This document shows positions 1-8,093 of a DNA stretch of 64,000 nucleotides, one piece after another; within the stretch, counting starts at the first letter, position 1; every line of letters begins with the position of its first letter. A program made the translations under genes and the position numbers. Source of the DNA: Bacteriovoracaceae bacterium (GTDB lineage Bacteria; Bdellovibrionota; Bacteriovoracia; Bacteriovoracales; Bacteriovoracaceae); NCBI GenBank assembly GCA_025210745.1, contig JAOARC010000050.1:124001-188000 (forward strand). Direction: 5' to 3'. Below the pieces are notes generated by a model. It was given only the letters and a program-made list of their open reading frames with translations, was not told the origin of the DNA and ran no database searches.

Positions 1-521
1 GCTTCCATCAATGCAACACTCAGAGCATCTCCTAATGCTAGAGTTACCGTCGTCGAGCTCGTAGGAGCTAACTCTAAAGGACAAGCTTCTTTTTCGACAT
101 AAGTATTAATTAAAAAATCACTAAACTTAACAAGTGTTGATTTTTCGTTTCCAGTCATTGCAATAACGATATTACCATTGTCTTTAAAAAAACTTAAAAG
201 CTTGAGAATCTCAGACGTTTCGCCTGAGTTAGAAATTGCAATAATAATATCGTACTCAGAAATCATTCCAAGGTCACCATGATAAGCTTCCGCTGGATGT
301 AAAAAGAAAGACTTTGTTCCAGTACTTGCCAAAGTTGCCGATATTTTTTTACCAACAAGCCCAGACTTTCCCATTCCTGTAACAACAAGTCTTCCCTTCA
401 TATTTAAAATTTTTTGAATAACGCTTTCAAAAGAGTCATTCAAGTTCTTTTTGGCCAATTCCAATGAAGATGCCTCAAGCTCTAAAACACTTCTTGCAAT
501 GTCTAAATATTTTCTACTCAC
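1..521 (-). CDS. kdsD: Arabinose-5-phosphate isomerase, partial (runs off window start)
   Basis: SIS-domain sugar-phosphate isomerase of the KdsD/KpsF family. The family interconverts ribulose 5-phosphate and arabinose 5-phosphate, the precursor of Kdo for LPS. I translated the reverse strand by hand: 173 codons from a GTG at 521, preceded by AAGGAAG at good spacing. Visible family signatures are TGMGKSGLVGKKISATLAST, HPAEAYHGDLGMI and APTSSTT near the cut edge. The C-terminal half, which normally holds two CBS domains, lies outside the window. The gene is divergent from a mannose-lipid synthase/PAP2 pair, which suggests an envelope-glycolipid neighbourhood. A KpsF/GutQ paralogue role cannot be excluded. 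Confidence 0.88.
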   Translation of the reverse strand, partial: MSRKYLDIARSVLELEASSLELAKKNLNDSFESVIQKILNMKGRLVVTGMGKSGLVGKKISATLASTGTKSFFLHPAEAYHGDLGMISEYDIIIAISNSGETSEILKLLSFFKDNGNIVIAMTGNEKSTLVKFSDFLINTYVEKEACPLELAPTSSTTVTLALGDALSVALME

Positions 522-603
522 TTCCAAGCTTCCTTTACATTTATTTTTAACTTTAAATAATATATCTTTTAATCTAAACTTTTAAAAGCAATGAGGATGT
601 CTT

Positions 604-1311
604 TTGACAAATAATCAAATACTTATATTAATCCCAATATATTATGAAAAAGAGAATCTTCCTGCGATGCTCAATGCATTATCCAATTTAAATATTCAGC
701 TCGATATTCTCATAATTGATGATACTCCCGACAAAACAAGTACTCTTAACTGTTTAGACTTACTTAAAAAAGATAATATTTATTACATACATAGAAAAAA
801 CAAAGATAAAGGTCTTGGCCTTAGCTATATTGATGCTTATCAATGGGCCCAACAAAAAAAATATAAAAAACTGATTCAAATGGATTGTGATTTTTCACAT
901 GATCCTAAAGAATTAAATAAAATAATTAATAAACTAGATCAATATGACTGTGTCATAGGGTCTAGATTCGCTAGTAAAAGCTCAACTGCTAATTGGCCAA
1001 AATATAGACTTTTAATTTCCAAAATTGCATATATATATATAAAAGTACTCCTAGGTTTAAAGATTAAAGATCCAACTGGTGGATTTATTGGGAGTACAAA
1101 TGAGGTTATTCAAAATATTGATTTTTATAAGTTTATATCCAAAGGATACTCTTTTCAAATAGAAATGAAATATCATATTATCAAACAAGGTTTTAAGGTT
1201 AAAGAAATTCCAATTACATTTCATCAAAGAACTGAGGGTTACTCAAAATTTAATATTTCAATTATATTAGAAGCATTCATTAATGTTTTAAAAATAAAAA
1301 GGAATACATGA
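604..1311 (+). CDS. GT2 glycosyltransferase, polyprenyl-phosphate mannose synthase (DPM1-like)
   Basis: 235 residues forming only a GT-A catalytic domain, without the C-terminal membrane segments found in longer members. Seen: nucleotide-sugar motif DDTPDKT near residue 40, QMDCDFSHDP (the DxD-type metal site) near residue 95, DPTGGF near residue 158 and RTEGYSKFN near residue 215. This set is typical of dolichol/polyprenyl-phosphate mannosyl- or glucosyltransferases, which load a sugar from GDP- or UDP-sugar onto a lipid phosphate at the cytoplasmic face. The start is TTG with GAGG seven bases upstream. It overlaps the downstream PAP2 gene by four bases, so the two are translationally coupled. 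Mannose rather than glucose is inferred from the family. Confidence 0.83.
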   Translation: MTNNQILILIPIYYEKENLPAMLNALSNLNIQLDILIIDDTPDKTSTLNCLDLLKKDNIYYIHRKNKDKGLGLSYIDAYQWAQQKKYKKLIQMDCDFSHDPKELNKIINKLDQYDCVIGSRFASKSSTANWPKYRLLISKIAYIYIKVLLGLKIKDPTGGFIGSTNEVIQNIDFYKFISKGYSFQIEMKYHIIKQGFKVKEIPITFHQRTEGYSKFNISIILEAFINVLKIKRNT

Positions 1312-1883
1312 ACTATTTACTTCAAAAACTTTTAGAACACGATATAACAATTACGCTATTTCTAAACTCGCTTCATAATAAATATATTGATCCAATTATG
1401 TTATTTGTTTCAAATAGCCATATTCCTCTCTATTTTTTCTTATGTTTATTTTTTTTCAAAGGACTCAAATATTATTCAAAAAAAATTTATGTCGCATTCT
1501 TATTCATGATACTTGCTTTTGCAGCTTCTGACCTTATATCAACAAAAGGTCTTAAGAATAATACCAAAAGACTAAGACCATGCCATAATACTCACATTAA
1601 TAAGCAATTACATACAGCAGGGAATAAATGTGGAGGTAAATACAGCTTTGTCTCATCCCATGCAGCAAACTCATTCACCTTAGTGACTTTTATTTGGCTA
1701 TTATTTAAAAGCTTTAGCGGAAACTATAAATACTTTTTTATTTATAGTACTCTTGTTTCATATTCAAGAATCTATCTTGGTAGACACTTTCTTCTGGATA
1801 TTATTTGTGGTTCCGTACTAGGAATTCTTATTGCATACTTTATAAATTATCTTTATAGAAAACTTATGACAAAATTATCGTAA
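1308..1883 (+). CDS. PAP2-family membrane phosphatase
   Basis: 191-residue integral membrane protein with about five to six hydrophobic segments and the full PAP2 signature: K-x6-RP-like KNNTKRLRPC near residue 85, SSHAANS near residue 120 and SRIYLGRHFLLDIICG near residue 150. These supply the phosphate-binding Lys/Arg and the catalytic His residues facing the periplasm. The family dephosphorylates phosphatidate, polyprenyl pyrophosphate or lipid A (LpxE/LpxF). Coupling to a DPM1-like gene favours a lipid-linked sugar or lipid A substrate, but this is inference. RBS AAAAGGAA precedes the ATG. The 3' end overlaps the convergent gene by 20 bases. Confidence 0.87.
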   Translation: MNYLLQKLLEHDITITLFLNSLHNKYIDPIMLFVSNSHIPLYFFLCLFFFKGLKYYSKKIYVAFLFMILAFAASDLISTKGLKNNTKRLRPCHNTHINKQLHTAGNKCGGKYSFVSSHAANSFTLVTFIWLLFKSFSGNYKYFFIYSTLVSYSRIYLGRHFLLDIICGSVLGILIAYFINYLYRKLMTKLS

Positions 1884-2706
1884 TAATATTTCCTTTTACT
1901 TTTATCTTATCAGATTCAAGCTTTCGAAGAGCTCTTAGTACAAACTTTTTAACCTTAAAAATACCTAGCTTTGCATAGTTAAGTTCTATTTCAACAGATT
2001 TAGACTTTTTCATGTTTCTAATTTTACCATTAAATCTAAGCCAAGCATTTATCCATGAATCGATATAAACTCTTCCCTTTACTTTTCCATCATTAACAGT
2101 TAGATCCAAATTTTTTAAAGTTGCCCTTATTGAAGAAAAGTTCTTATTAAATTTAATTTTAGTTAAATCGACTTCATCAGATAACAAATCATTTTTTATT
2201 ATTTTTTTTGAACTTACCTTGTACTTTACCTTATTTACTTTTATATGACCTCTTGAAATAAAACTATCTAAAATATGATCCAACTCATCACTAGGAGCTT
2301 TTTCTAACATTTTGGCATAAAAATCAACATTTTTAATAGAATAATTATAATCACCAATATTTGCTTCTAAACTTGGTGCTGTCGTTACAAACTCTTCTTT
2401 ATTTAAAAAGATATCAACACCGAAAAAGCTTGCCGACTGAAATATATTTAGGAAACTAAAATCAAATCCAAAATGAACCTCTGTATTAGGTCCTTGTAAA
2501 ACAAGATTTTTTTTATCCATATTAAAAGTTACATTTATATCTGTATGTGTAAGTAGAACACTATCAATTTTATACTTTGCATACATAGCATAAGCCGAGC
2601 CTTTTTGACTATCATAAGCTCCCTCTACATTTTTAAAATCTAGCGCTGGTAGTGCCCCATAAGAAGATACTGATAAGATAAGAAAAAAAACTTTTATCAC
2701 TTGCAT
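1864..2706 (-). CDS. Exported protein of unknown function
   Basis: 280 residues with an N-terminal signal peptide (hydrophobic IKVFFLILSVSSYG) and no other membrane segment, so probably periplasmic. The rest alternates short beta-prone stretches containing repeated Asp/Asn-Val-Lys patterns, suggestive of a beta-rich protein that may bind or span lipid-facing surfaces. I recognise no catalytic motif. It is the last gene of a leftward trio with a DCC thiol protein and an M14 carboxypeptidase, overlapping the DCC gene by 10 bases. A GTG two codons inside (2700) has an AGGA at better spacing, so the start is uncertain by two residues. Confidence 0.7.
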   Translation of the reverse strand: MQVIKVFFLILSVSSYGALPALDFKNVEGAYDSQKGSAYAMYAKYKIDSVLLTHTDINVTFNMDKKNLVLQGPNTEVHFGFDFSFLNIFQSASFFGVDIFLNKEEFVTTAPSLEANIGDYNYSIKNVDFYAKMLEKAPSDELDHILDSFISRGHIKVNKVKYKVSSKKIIKNDLLSDEVDLTKIKFNKNFSSIRATLKNLDLTVNDGKVKGRVYIDSWINAWLRFNGKIRNMKKSKSVEIELNYAKLGIFKVKKFVLRALRKLESDKIKVKGNIITIILS

Positions 2707-3065
2707 GTCCTACAACCTTTTTTCATATTTAATCTCATTGTATTTAGTTTTTTATAAAAAGAGTTTACCGCACTTTTACCAGCATTTGATTCTATCAACC
2801 AAGATAGTTTTTTTACACCAGGCATTTTTAAGACAAGATATTCAATTACTTCAGATCCTTTAAGAATTCTATCTTCCAATAAAAGATGGACTTCTTTTTC
2901 ACATTCAACAAAACTAATATTTTCATAAATATCGTATATCATTTCATTATGTATAGACTCAAAGTGAAGCTCACCCTTTGTATCAAGAAGTTTTATCCCC
3001 TGAACAAAGCGAGTGCACATCGTGCACTCAGAATCAAATATTATCAATGGAAATGTTTTTTTCAC
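2697..3065 (-). CDS. DCC-family (DUF393) thiol-disulfide oxidoreductase-like protein
   Basis: 122 residues. The N-terminus IIFDSECTMCTRFV matches the DxxCxxC motif that names the DCC family (usually DGxCxxC; here Ser-Glu replaces Gly-x), followed by a short thioredoxin-like alpha/beta fold. The C-terminus adds KGCRTCK, a second CxxC not universal in the family. The reaction of this family is poorly defined; a thiol redox role is inferred from the cysteines. It has no signal peptide, so cytoplasmic. It starts at a GTG one base after the stop of the M14 carboxypeptidase gene, with a weak ribosome site, which suggests coupling. Confidence 0.75.
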   Translation of the reverse strand: MKKTFPLIIFDSECTMCTRFVQGIKLLDTKGELHFESIHNEMIYDIYENISFVECEKEVHLLLEDRILKGSEVIEYLVLKMPGVKKLSWLIESNAGKSAVNSFYKKLNTMRLNMKKGCRTCK

Positions 3066-3066
3066 A

Positions 3067-4467
3067 CTACAATTCTAAATCAAGAAACTCTAACTTGTCC
3101 TTAACATTTGCTGTTCCTATATTAAAAACTTTTCCATTAATAATTGCCTCTAAAGAATAAATACCTGGATTTACAACAATATGATAATAACCGTCTTTAT
3201 GTGTTATATATTTTTGAAATAAAGTCCTAGTGTTAGACTCAAGTTTGAAAACATTTATTATAATTTGTGAGGTTGTGCTTTTTTGTCCTCCAAAGATACG
3301 TCCTCTTATACCACTTTTATGAACTCTATCTAGTAAAAATTGCCATCCAGGTCTATTTCTTTTTACTGTTTTATTTCTCCATTTTTTATATTTTGGATGA
3401 AAGCCGGCCCATCTGTCATTTAACTCTATTACGTATGGAATAACCTGATAAGCTTCGTACATCCAGTCAATATCTCCTCCATCCGCATTGTAAAGAAGCT
3501 CCCATGCAGTACCAGCTTTATAATCTAAAATGTCTCCTAGTTTTTTTCCTATTGTTTCAACTACTTCTTTTGTTTGTGTTCTTTTATCACCACAACCGTA
3601 TGGATAAATAACAAGTTCACTATAAGCATGATAAGAAATATCAAATACTGGTCTATAATTAGAAATAAAATTCATCATAGCTTGAGTTTCAGGCTCACTA
3701 GCGGGAGCTGGACCTCTATAAGTTTGAGAACCTGTATTACCACTAGAGCCATTACATGTTCCCCAACCTGCTGGATAGTTTCGATTTAAATCAACACCAT
3801 AACCATTACGAGTATTTTTTCTCCAAAACTTATCTTCATTCCACATTTTATTATTTCCATCAACATTAAACATTGGGATAACCCAAACCTCAATATTGTC
3901 TAACCATCTCGTTACCTGCTTATCCTTGCCGTAATTAATTAATAGATACTCAATAATATCTAAGCTCACCTCAGGCGTCATAATTTCACGAGCGTGATGC
4001 ATAGAATTAAACAATACTGTAGGTTTATATTGCTTTTCTGTTATTTTTTTTGAAGTTAACTTTATTGCCCAGATATCTCTTCCTTCTAAAGACTTTCCAA
4101 TTGACTGTAAAGTCGTAAGATTTGGATATTTCCATGCTAAGGCTTCTAGTGTATCTTCTACTTCTTGTGGATTTTTATATTCCTGATCTGGACCAGCAAG
4201 AACTCCCTTTGTATTAATAATATCAATTTCATATCCTAAATCCGATAATAAGCGATATTCTTTATTATCAATAAGAACATCAATTATTTTATTTTCAATA
4301 GAAACACCAGCAATATCAAGATGAAGATTAGAAATCTCTTTAAATGCACTTTTAAAATCATCGACTTTAACACCCGCTATCATTGTCCAATCTTTATAAA
4401 AGTGGGAATGATAATTTCCAGCAATGACATTGAATGCAAATAGCATTAAAACTAAAGCTCTTTTCAT
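3067..4467 (-). CDS. Secreted zinc carboxypeptidase, M14 family (carboxypeptidase T/A-like)
   Basis: 466 residues. Signal peptide at 1-17, an activation-peptide-like region to about 95, then the M14 catalytic domain. Zinc ligands His158 and Glu161 lie in MHHAREIMTPE; the distal His is in YHAYSELVIYPYG; substrate-binding NRN lies in GVDLNRNYPAGWG; the catalytic Glu is in YVIELNDRWAG. The last 85 residues look like a carboxypeptidase-regulatory-type beta-sandwich (YYHIVVNPGIYSLEAIINGK). It should remove C-terminal residues from peptides outside the cell or in the periplasm. Start choice: an ATG four codons upstream (4479) is part of the GGAGGAA ribosome site itself, so 4467 is preferred. Release of prey amino acids is a plausible role. 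Confidence 0.9.
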   Translation of the reverse strand: MKRALVLMLFAFNVIAGNYHSHFYKDWTMIAGVKVDDFKSAFKEISNLHLDIAGVSIENKIIDVLIDNKEYRLLSDLGYEIDIINTKGVLAGPDQEYKNPQEVEDTLEALAWKYPNLTTLQSIGKSLEGRDIWAIKLTSKKITEKQYKPTVLFNSMHHAREIMTPEVSLDIIEYLLINYGKDKQVTRWLDNIEVWVIPMFNVDGNNKMWNEDKFWRKNTRNGYGVDLNRNYPAGWGTCNGSSGNTGSQTYRGPAPASEPETQAMMNFISNYRPVFDISYHAYSELVIYPYGCGDKRTQTKEVVETIGKKLGDILDYKAGTAWELLYNADGGDIDWMYEAYQVIPYVIELNDRWAGFHPKYKKWRNKTVKRNRPGWQFLLDRVHKSGIRGRIFGGQKSTTSQIIINVFKLESNTRTLFQKYITHKDGYYHIVVNPGIYSLEAIINGKVFNIGTANVKDKLEFLDLEL

Positions 4468-4533
4468 AAGTTCCTCCATAAACTAAAAAAAGCGTACTAT
4501 AGAGAAAGTCAATGTGCAAAAATTATAAATAGT

Positions 4534-5841
4534 TTAAGAAGCTTTCTTCGTAAAAGTATCAAAGTTTTCACTTGGAAATAAAGAAGTAAGTCTATTTAAG
4601 AATTCATTATATTTTTGCTCATTTTCTTCCTTTCGATATAAGTCTAGCATAATTCGACCTACTCTTATGTCTGATTTTACATGAGTAAAAATGAATTCTC
4701 CCTTTAGTAAGGCTTTACTTGTCGTTAAATCACCATGATTTAAAATAAAGTCGAAAGATTCAAAGTCTCCCTTAGAAGTACCTAATGGAAACTTTTTAAA
4801 TAAGGGACGTGCAATAGATAGGCATCCAAAATCAATAAGCATATTTAAACACTGAGTAACAAACTTTGCATCAATCGTAAACGAAATTGCAATTCGATTA
4901 AAGATAAGCTGCGCTCCTTCTTCATTTTTTTCAAGTAAGTAGTACTTACCAGAAACAAACATTCCCGCTCTAATATGCTTCTTTAAGTCCTCTGGTCTTT
5001 CATCTAATCTTAGATATAAGTTATAGTAATCCAACATATCATGATAACTCTCCGTTACAACACAAAGTCTTACAATATCAGCAATACGTTGAGCATTAGC
5101 AGGAAAAAATCTTGATATCGTTTTTAATACATCATAAGCATCAAAATAACGAGTCTGCTTCATCAAAGATTTATATAAACCAATTTGACACTTAAAATGT
5201 ATCTTATTCGTTTTTAATCCTTCTTTAAAGTCCATCTGAGACTCACTTATCATATCCTGAAGAAGCTTCACCTGCCCTTTATAATAGTGGGCCAAAGCTG
5301 GTGCACCTTTTGATAAGCTAATAGCAAGCTCTAACTTTTCATCAGCTTTATTAAAGTCTCCCTGAGCAATTAACTCTTTTGCTTCAAGAACTGTTGCCAT
5401 ATACTTGCTAGGGTATAATTTTTCCATAATAGTATTGGTTAGATTTTTTTCAATACTATTTAAAGTGTATGGTTTGACTAAAAAAGAATCAACATCTTCT
5501 TCTGCTGCTCTAGCGACAAGAGACTGTGCCATATCAGATGTAATAAGAATACAAATCACTTTTTTTAAATCTGGGTATGTACTTTTATAATCCTTAAATA
5601 GGTCAAAACCAGATCCATTCTCTATAATATAATCAGAAAAAACTAAAGAAGGTTGATGTTCTTGAATAACTCTAAAAGCATCATTTTTCGAGCTAGAAGT
5701 AAAAACATCTGCTGGATTTGCCCCCATTTTTACAATACAAGCTTTCAATCTACTTCGAGAAGTAGAGCTTTTATCAACTATAAGAACTTTATTAGTTGCT
5801 AAAAATGATTTGAATGTTTCTTTTCTTTGATTCTCACTCAA
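4534..5841 (-). CDS. Receiver-domain protein with TPR-like C-terminus
   Basis: 435 residues. Residues 15-135 form a CheY-like receiver: KVLIVDKSS (acidic pocket reduced to one Asp), LVFSDYIIENGSG with the phospho-acceptor Asp near 71, ILITSD, and the conserved Lys in SFLVKPY. Residues 145-435 are helical repeats resembling tetratricopeptides (FNKADEKLELAISLSKGAPALAHYYKG and later units). No DNA-binding or enzymatic output is visible, so signalling is probably by protein-protein contact. The start is TTG, two bases after the stop of the preceding gene, with AAGGAG inside that gene's end: the two are an operon. Confidence 0.83.
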   Translation of the reverse strand: MSENQRKETFKSFLATNKVLIVDKSSTSRSRLKACIVKMGANPADVFTSSSKNDAFRVIQEHQPSLVFSDYIIENGSGFDLFKDYKSTYPDLKKVICILITSDMAQSLVARAAEEDVDSFLVKPYTLNSIEKNLTNTIMEKLYPSKYMATVLEAKELIAQGDFNKADEKLELAISLSKGAPALAHYYKGQVKLLQDMISESQMDFKEGLKTNKIHFKCQIGLYKSLMKQTRYFDAYDVLKTISRFFPANAQRIADIVRLCVVTESYHDMLDYYNLYLRLDERPEDLKKHIRAGMFVSGKYYLLEKNEEGAQLIFNRIAISFTIDAKFVTQCLNMLIDFGCLSIARPLFKKFPLGTSKGDFESFDFILNHGDLTTSKALLKGEFIFTHVKSDIRVGRIMLDLYRKEENEQKYNEFLNRLTSLFPSENFDTFTKKAS

Positions 5842-5843
5842 AT

Positions 5844-7991
5844 CTACAACACTCCTTTAGCCTGTTTCATAAATAAGTCAATTTGCCCCTGTCTACCTTC
5901 AAACATTCGTATAAATGCATCTAACTCTTCTTTCTTTAAATTAATAAGTTTAAAAGTATAGAATCCATCATCTTGCGATAATTTCTCCGCTTCACATCTT
6001 ATAGAAACTTTTGCATCTAAGTAATCTAGAGTGCAAATAACACCATAAACCTTTTCTTCCAAATGATCTTCTGAAAATGCAATAAGCTGTTCATCATTAA
6101 TATCTTCTAAAACACATATGAAAGAAACTGAAGACTCTTTTGCCGTAAGGACAAGCTTTGTTTCAGGCTCAGCAAGCATTCTTTGTTCATCAGTATATTT
6201 TCCATCTTTACTTTTATTTAAATTTTCTTTTTCTTTTTTAATTAAATCCTTTTCTTGTTCATTTAATGGTTCTCGAGAGTAGGTTGGAATTTTTTTCTTT
6301 TTTCTATAACTAGAGCGAGTTAATTGCTCATCATCTGTATCAAAACCACGCTCACTCTTTTCTTTATTACCAATAGCATCCTTTGAAGTAATATCTCTTT
6401 GCTTATTAAGAGTATTATCAGTATCTGAATTATTTTGATTAGCTTTTTCTTCTTCTCCAAAAGCGCTATCTTTTGTATCTAACTGGCTTTCATTCTTACT
6501 TTCTTTTTGAGAAGAAATTTCTTTAGCCTTTTTCTCAGACCTTTTTTTATTTTCTTCCTGAGCTCTTTTTTTATTTTGATTTTCTTTTGAAGATTCCTTT
6601 TCATCTTTTGCAAAAGGGTTCTCTTTTTGTTCTTGCTGTGTAGAATTAAGCATCTTTTCAAATGCATCTTGATCCATAAAATCTTCATTTTCAGTATTTA
6701 CAAGAGATTTTCTACTTTTTTCAGAAGGTTTCTGATCTTCTTTTTCAGATCCTAAAGCTCCCTTCATTTGACCTTCTAGAAAATCTGTATTTGTTTTTCC
6801 TTCATAATCATTTTTAGCTGAACTTGTTTCTTTTTGCTTTTCTTTTTCAGAATGAGAAATATCTTCCTCTGTCTTAATTCTTCCCTTATATTGTTGATCA
6901 AGTCTATCTACTTTCGAATCTGTACTAAAATTAGACTCTTTATTCTTTTCATTTAATACTTTACCTTCTAAATTTTTATCTATCTTATCTTGAGATTCGA
7001 CATCTCCTTTCATTTTATTTTCTAAGTTCTGATCCTGTTCGAAATTATCTTTTGAGTTATCACTTTCTTCTTTATTTCCTTCAATATTAAACTCTGTTTT
7101 AGCTGAATCAATAAGTAATTCTTTTTTACCAATAACAAATTCTGAGTTTTGCAAAAGAGATATTTGTTCATCTGAATAGGAAAATTTATACTCTTTACCT
7201 TCATCTTCATTGAGAAAATATAAAGCTGGAGTATCAGAAGTAAAAAACCATTTTTTTTCTTTCCAATTAAACTCTGGTTTTTTCCCTTCAAAAATCCAAT
7301 TTCCTTTAGATTCGATATAAAGTTCTCTTTGCGTCTCTTTTAAAACAAAGATCCAGCTATTGTTTTTTTGTTCCTCCCACTTTCCAACATGAGGGCTTGG
7401 GCCAATAGACTTAATTAAATAACTTCTCAATACTTTTCTACAATCACTTGCTCCAGCTATAAACCAACAATCGACCAAAGACTCTATTGGAGCTAATAGC
7501 CTTACAAGATCTTTACTCGTCTTAGCTGCTAACTTACTTCCCAGCCCGCTTGAACTCTTATTCTTTTCTAATTGTTTTTTTTCATTTTCAATTATTCGAC
7601 CTATTTGCTTGAACCAAAAATTAATTTTAAATGATAAAGACTTTGCCTTTATATCTGTTTTAAAAAACTCCGAACAACCAAATTTTTTAAGAATCTGATC
7701 GACTTTCGCATTTTTTAAAGTTGCAATATAAGCAAGTTTAAAATAACCATTTTTTATTTTATCTTTATTCTTCTTAAAAAAGTTGATTAAATCTTGAAAG
7801 TCTTGCTTTGAATGAATTGAAAAGATAATAATAGCATATTGAATATCTTGTTCTAAAAATGCATTCACATCCTCTGTCTGAACAAGATCAAACTTCTCGT
7901 TATCCCTGTAATCTTTGACTAAAGTATTCACTTCATCAATTTTTGACAACTTACAAAATGTTAATAAAACTTTATTATTCATACTTTCCAT
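5844..7991 (-). CDS. Large protein: receiver-like N-terminus, long charged linker, PilZ-like C-terminus
   Basis: 715 residues, not assigned to a named family. Residues 1-130 have the alternating strand/helix look of a degenerate receiver, without the usual phospho-acceptor Asp cluster. Residues 165-300 contain Trp/Phe-rich beta segments (WIFVLKETQRELYIESKGNW). Residues 300-590 are a low-complexity linker very rich in Lys, Glu, Asn, Ser and Asp. Residues 595-715 look beta-rich and end FEGRQGQIDLFMKQAKG, a layout that recalls PilZ domains, but the RxxxR and (D/N)xSxxG c-di-GMP motifs are not evident. ATG at 7991 or 7982 are both possible; neither has a strong ribosome site. Operon with the receiver-TPR gene suggests one signalling module. 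Confidence 0.65.
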   Translation of the reverse strand: MESMNNKVLLTFCKLSKIDEVNTLVKDYRDNEKFDLVQTEDVNAFLEQDIQYAIIIFSIHSKQDFQDLINFFKKNKDKIKNGYFKLAYIATLKNAKVDQILKKFGCSEFFKTDIKAKSLSFKINFWFKQIGRIIENEKKQLEKNKSSSGLGSKLAAKTSKDLVRLLAPIESLVDCWFIAGASDCRKVLRSYLIKSIGPSPHVGKWEEQKNNSWIFVLKETQRELYIESKGNWIFEGKKPEFNWKEKKWFFTSDTPALYFLNEDEGKEYKFSYSDEQISLLQNSEFVIGKKELLIDSAKTEFNIEGNKEESDNSKDNFEQDQNLENKMKGDVESQDKIDKNLEGKVLNEKNKESNFSTDSKVDRLDQQYKGRIKTEEDISHSEKEKQKETSSAKNDYEGKTNTDFLEGQMKGALGSEKEDQKPSEKSRKSLVNTENEDFMDQDAFEKMLNSTQQEQKENPFAKDEKESSKENQNKKRAQEENKKRSEKKAKEISSQKESKNESQLDTKDSAFGEEEKANQNNSDTDNTLNKQRDITSKDAIGNKEKSERGFDTDDEQLTRSSYRKKKKIPTYSREPLNEQEKDLIKKEKENLNKSKDGKYTDEQRMLAEPETKLVLTAKESSVSFICVLEDINDEQLIAFSEDHLEEKVYGVICTLDYLDAKVSIRCEAEKLSQDDGFYTFKLINLKKEELDAFIRMFEGRQGQIDLFMKQAKGVL

Positions 7992-8093
7992 CAGTTACTT
8001 ATCGGTTTTTATTTAGCTAAATTAAATTTTATTTAGACTAAATTTTATATTTTTAACCTAATAATTTAGGGTACTTATACCGATATATTTCAT

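Noticed and set aside
6479-7291. Short minus-strand frames inside the charged-linker gene
   Set aside because: Shadow frames of Lys/Glu-rich low-complexity codons with no ribosome site or protein-like pattern.
7992-8093. Magnesium riboswitch before mgtE
   Set aside because: Only about 100 AT-rich bases with no conserved stem or terminator; too short for an M-box.
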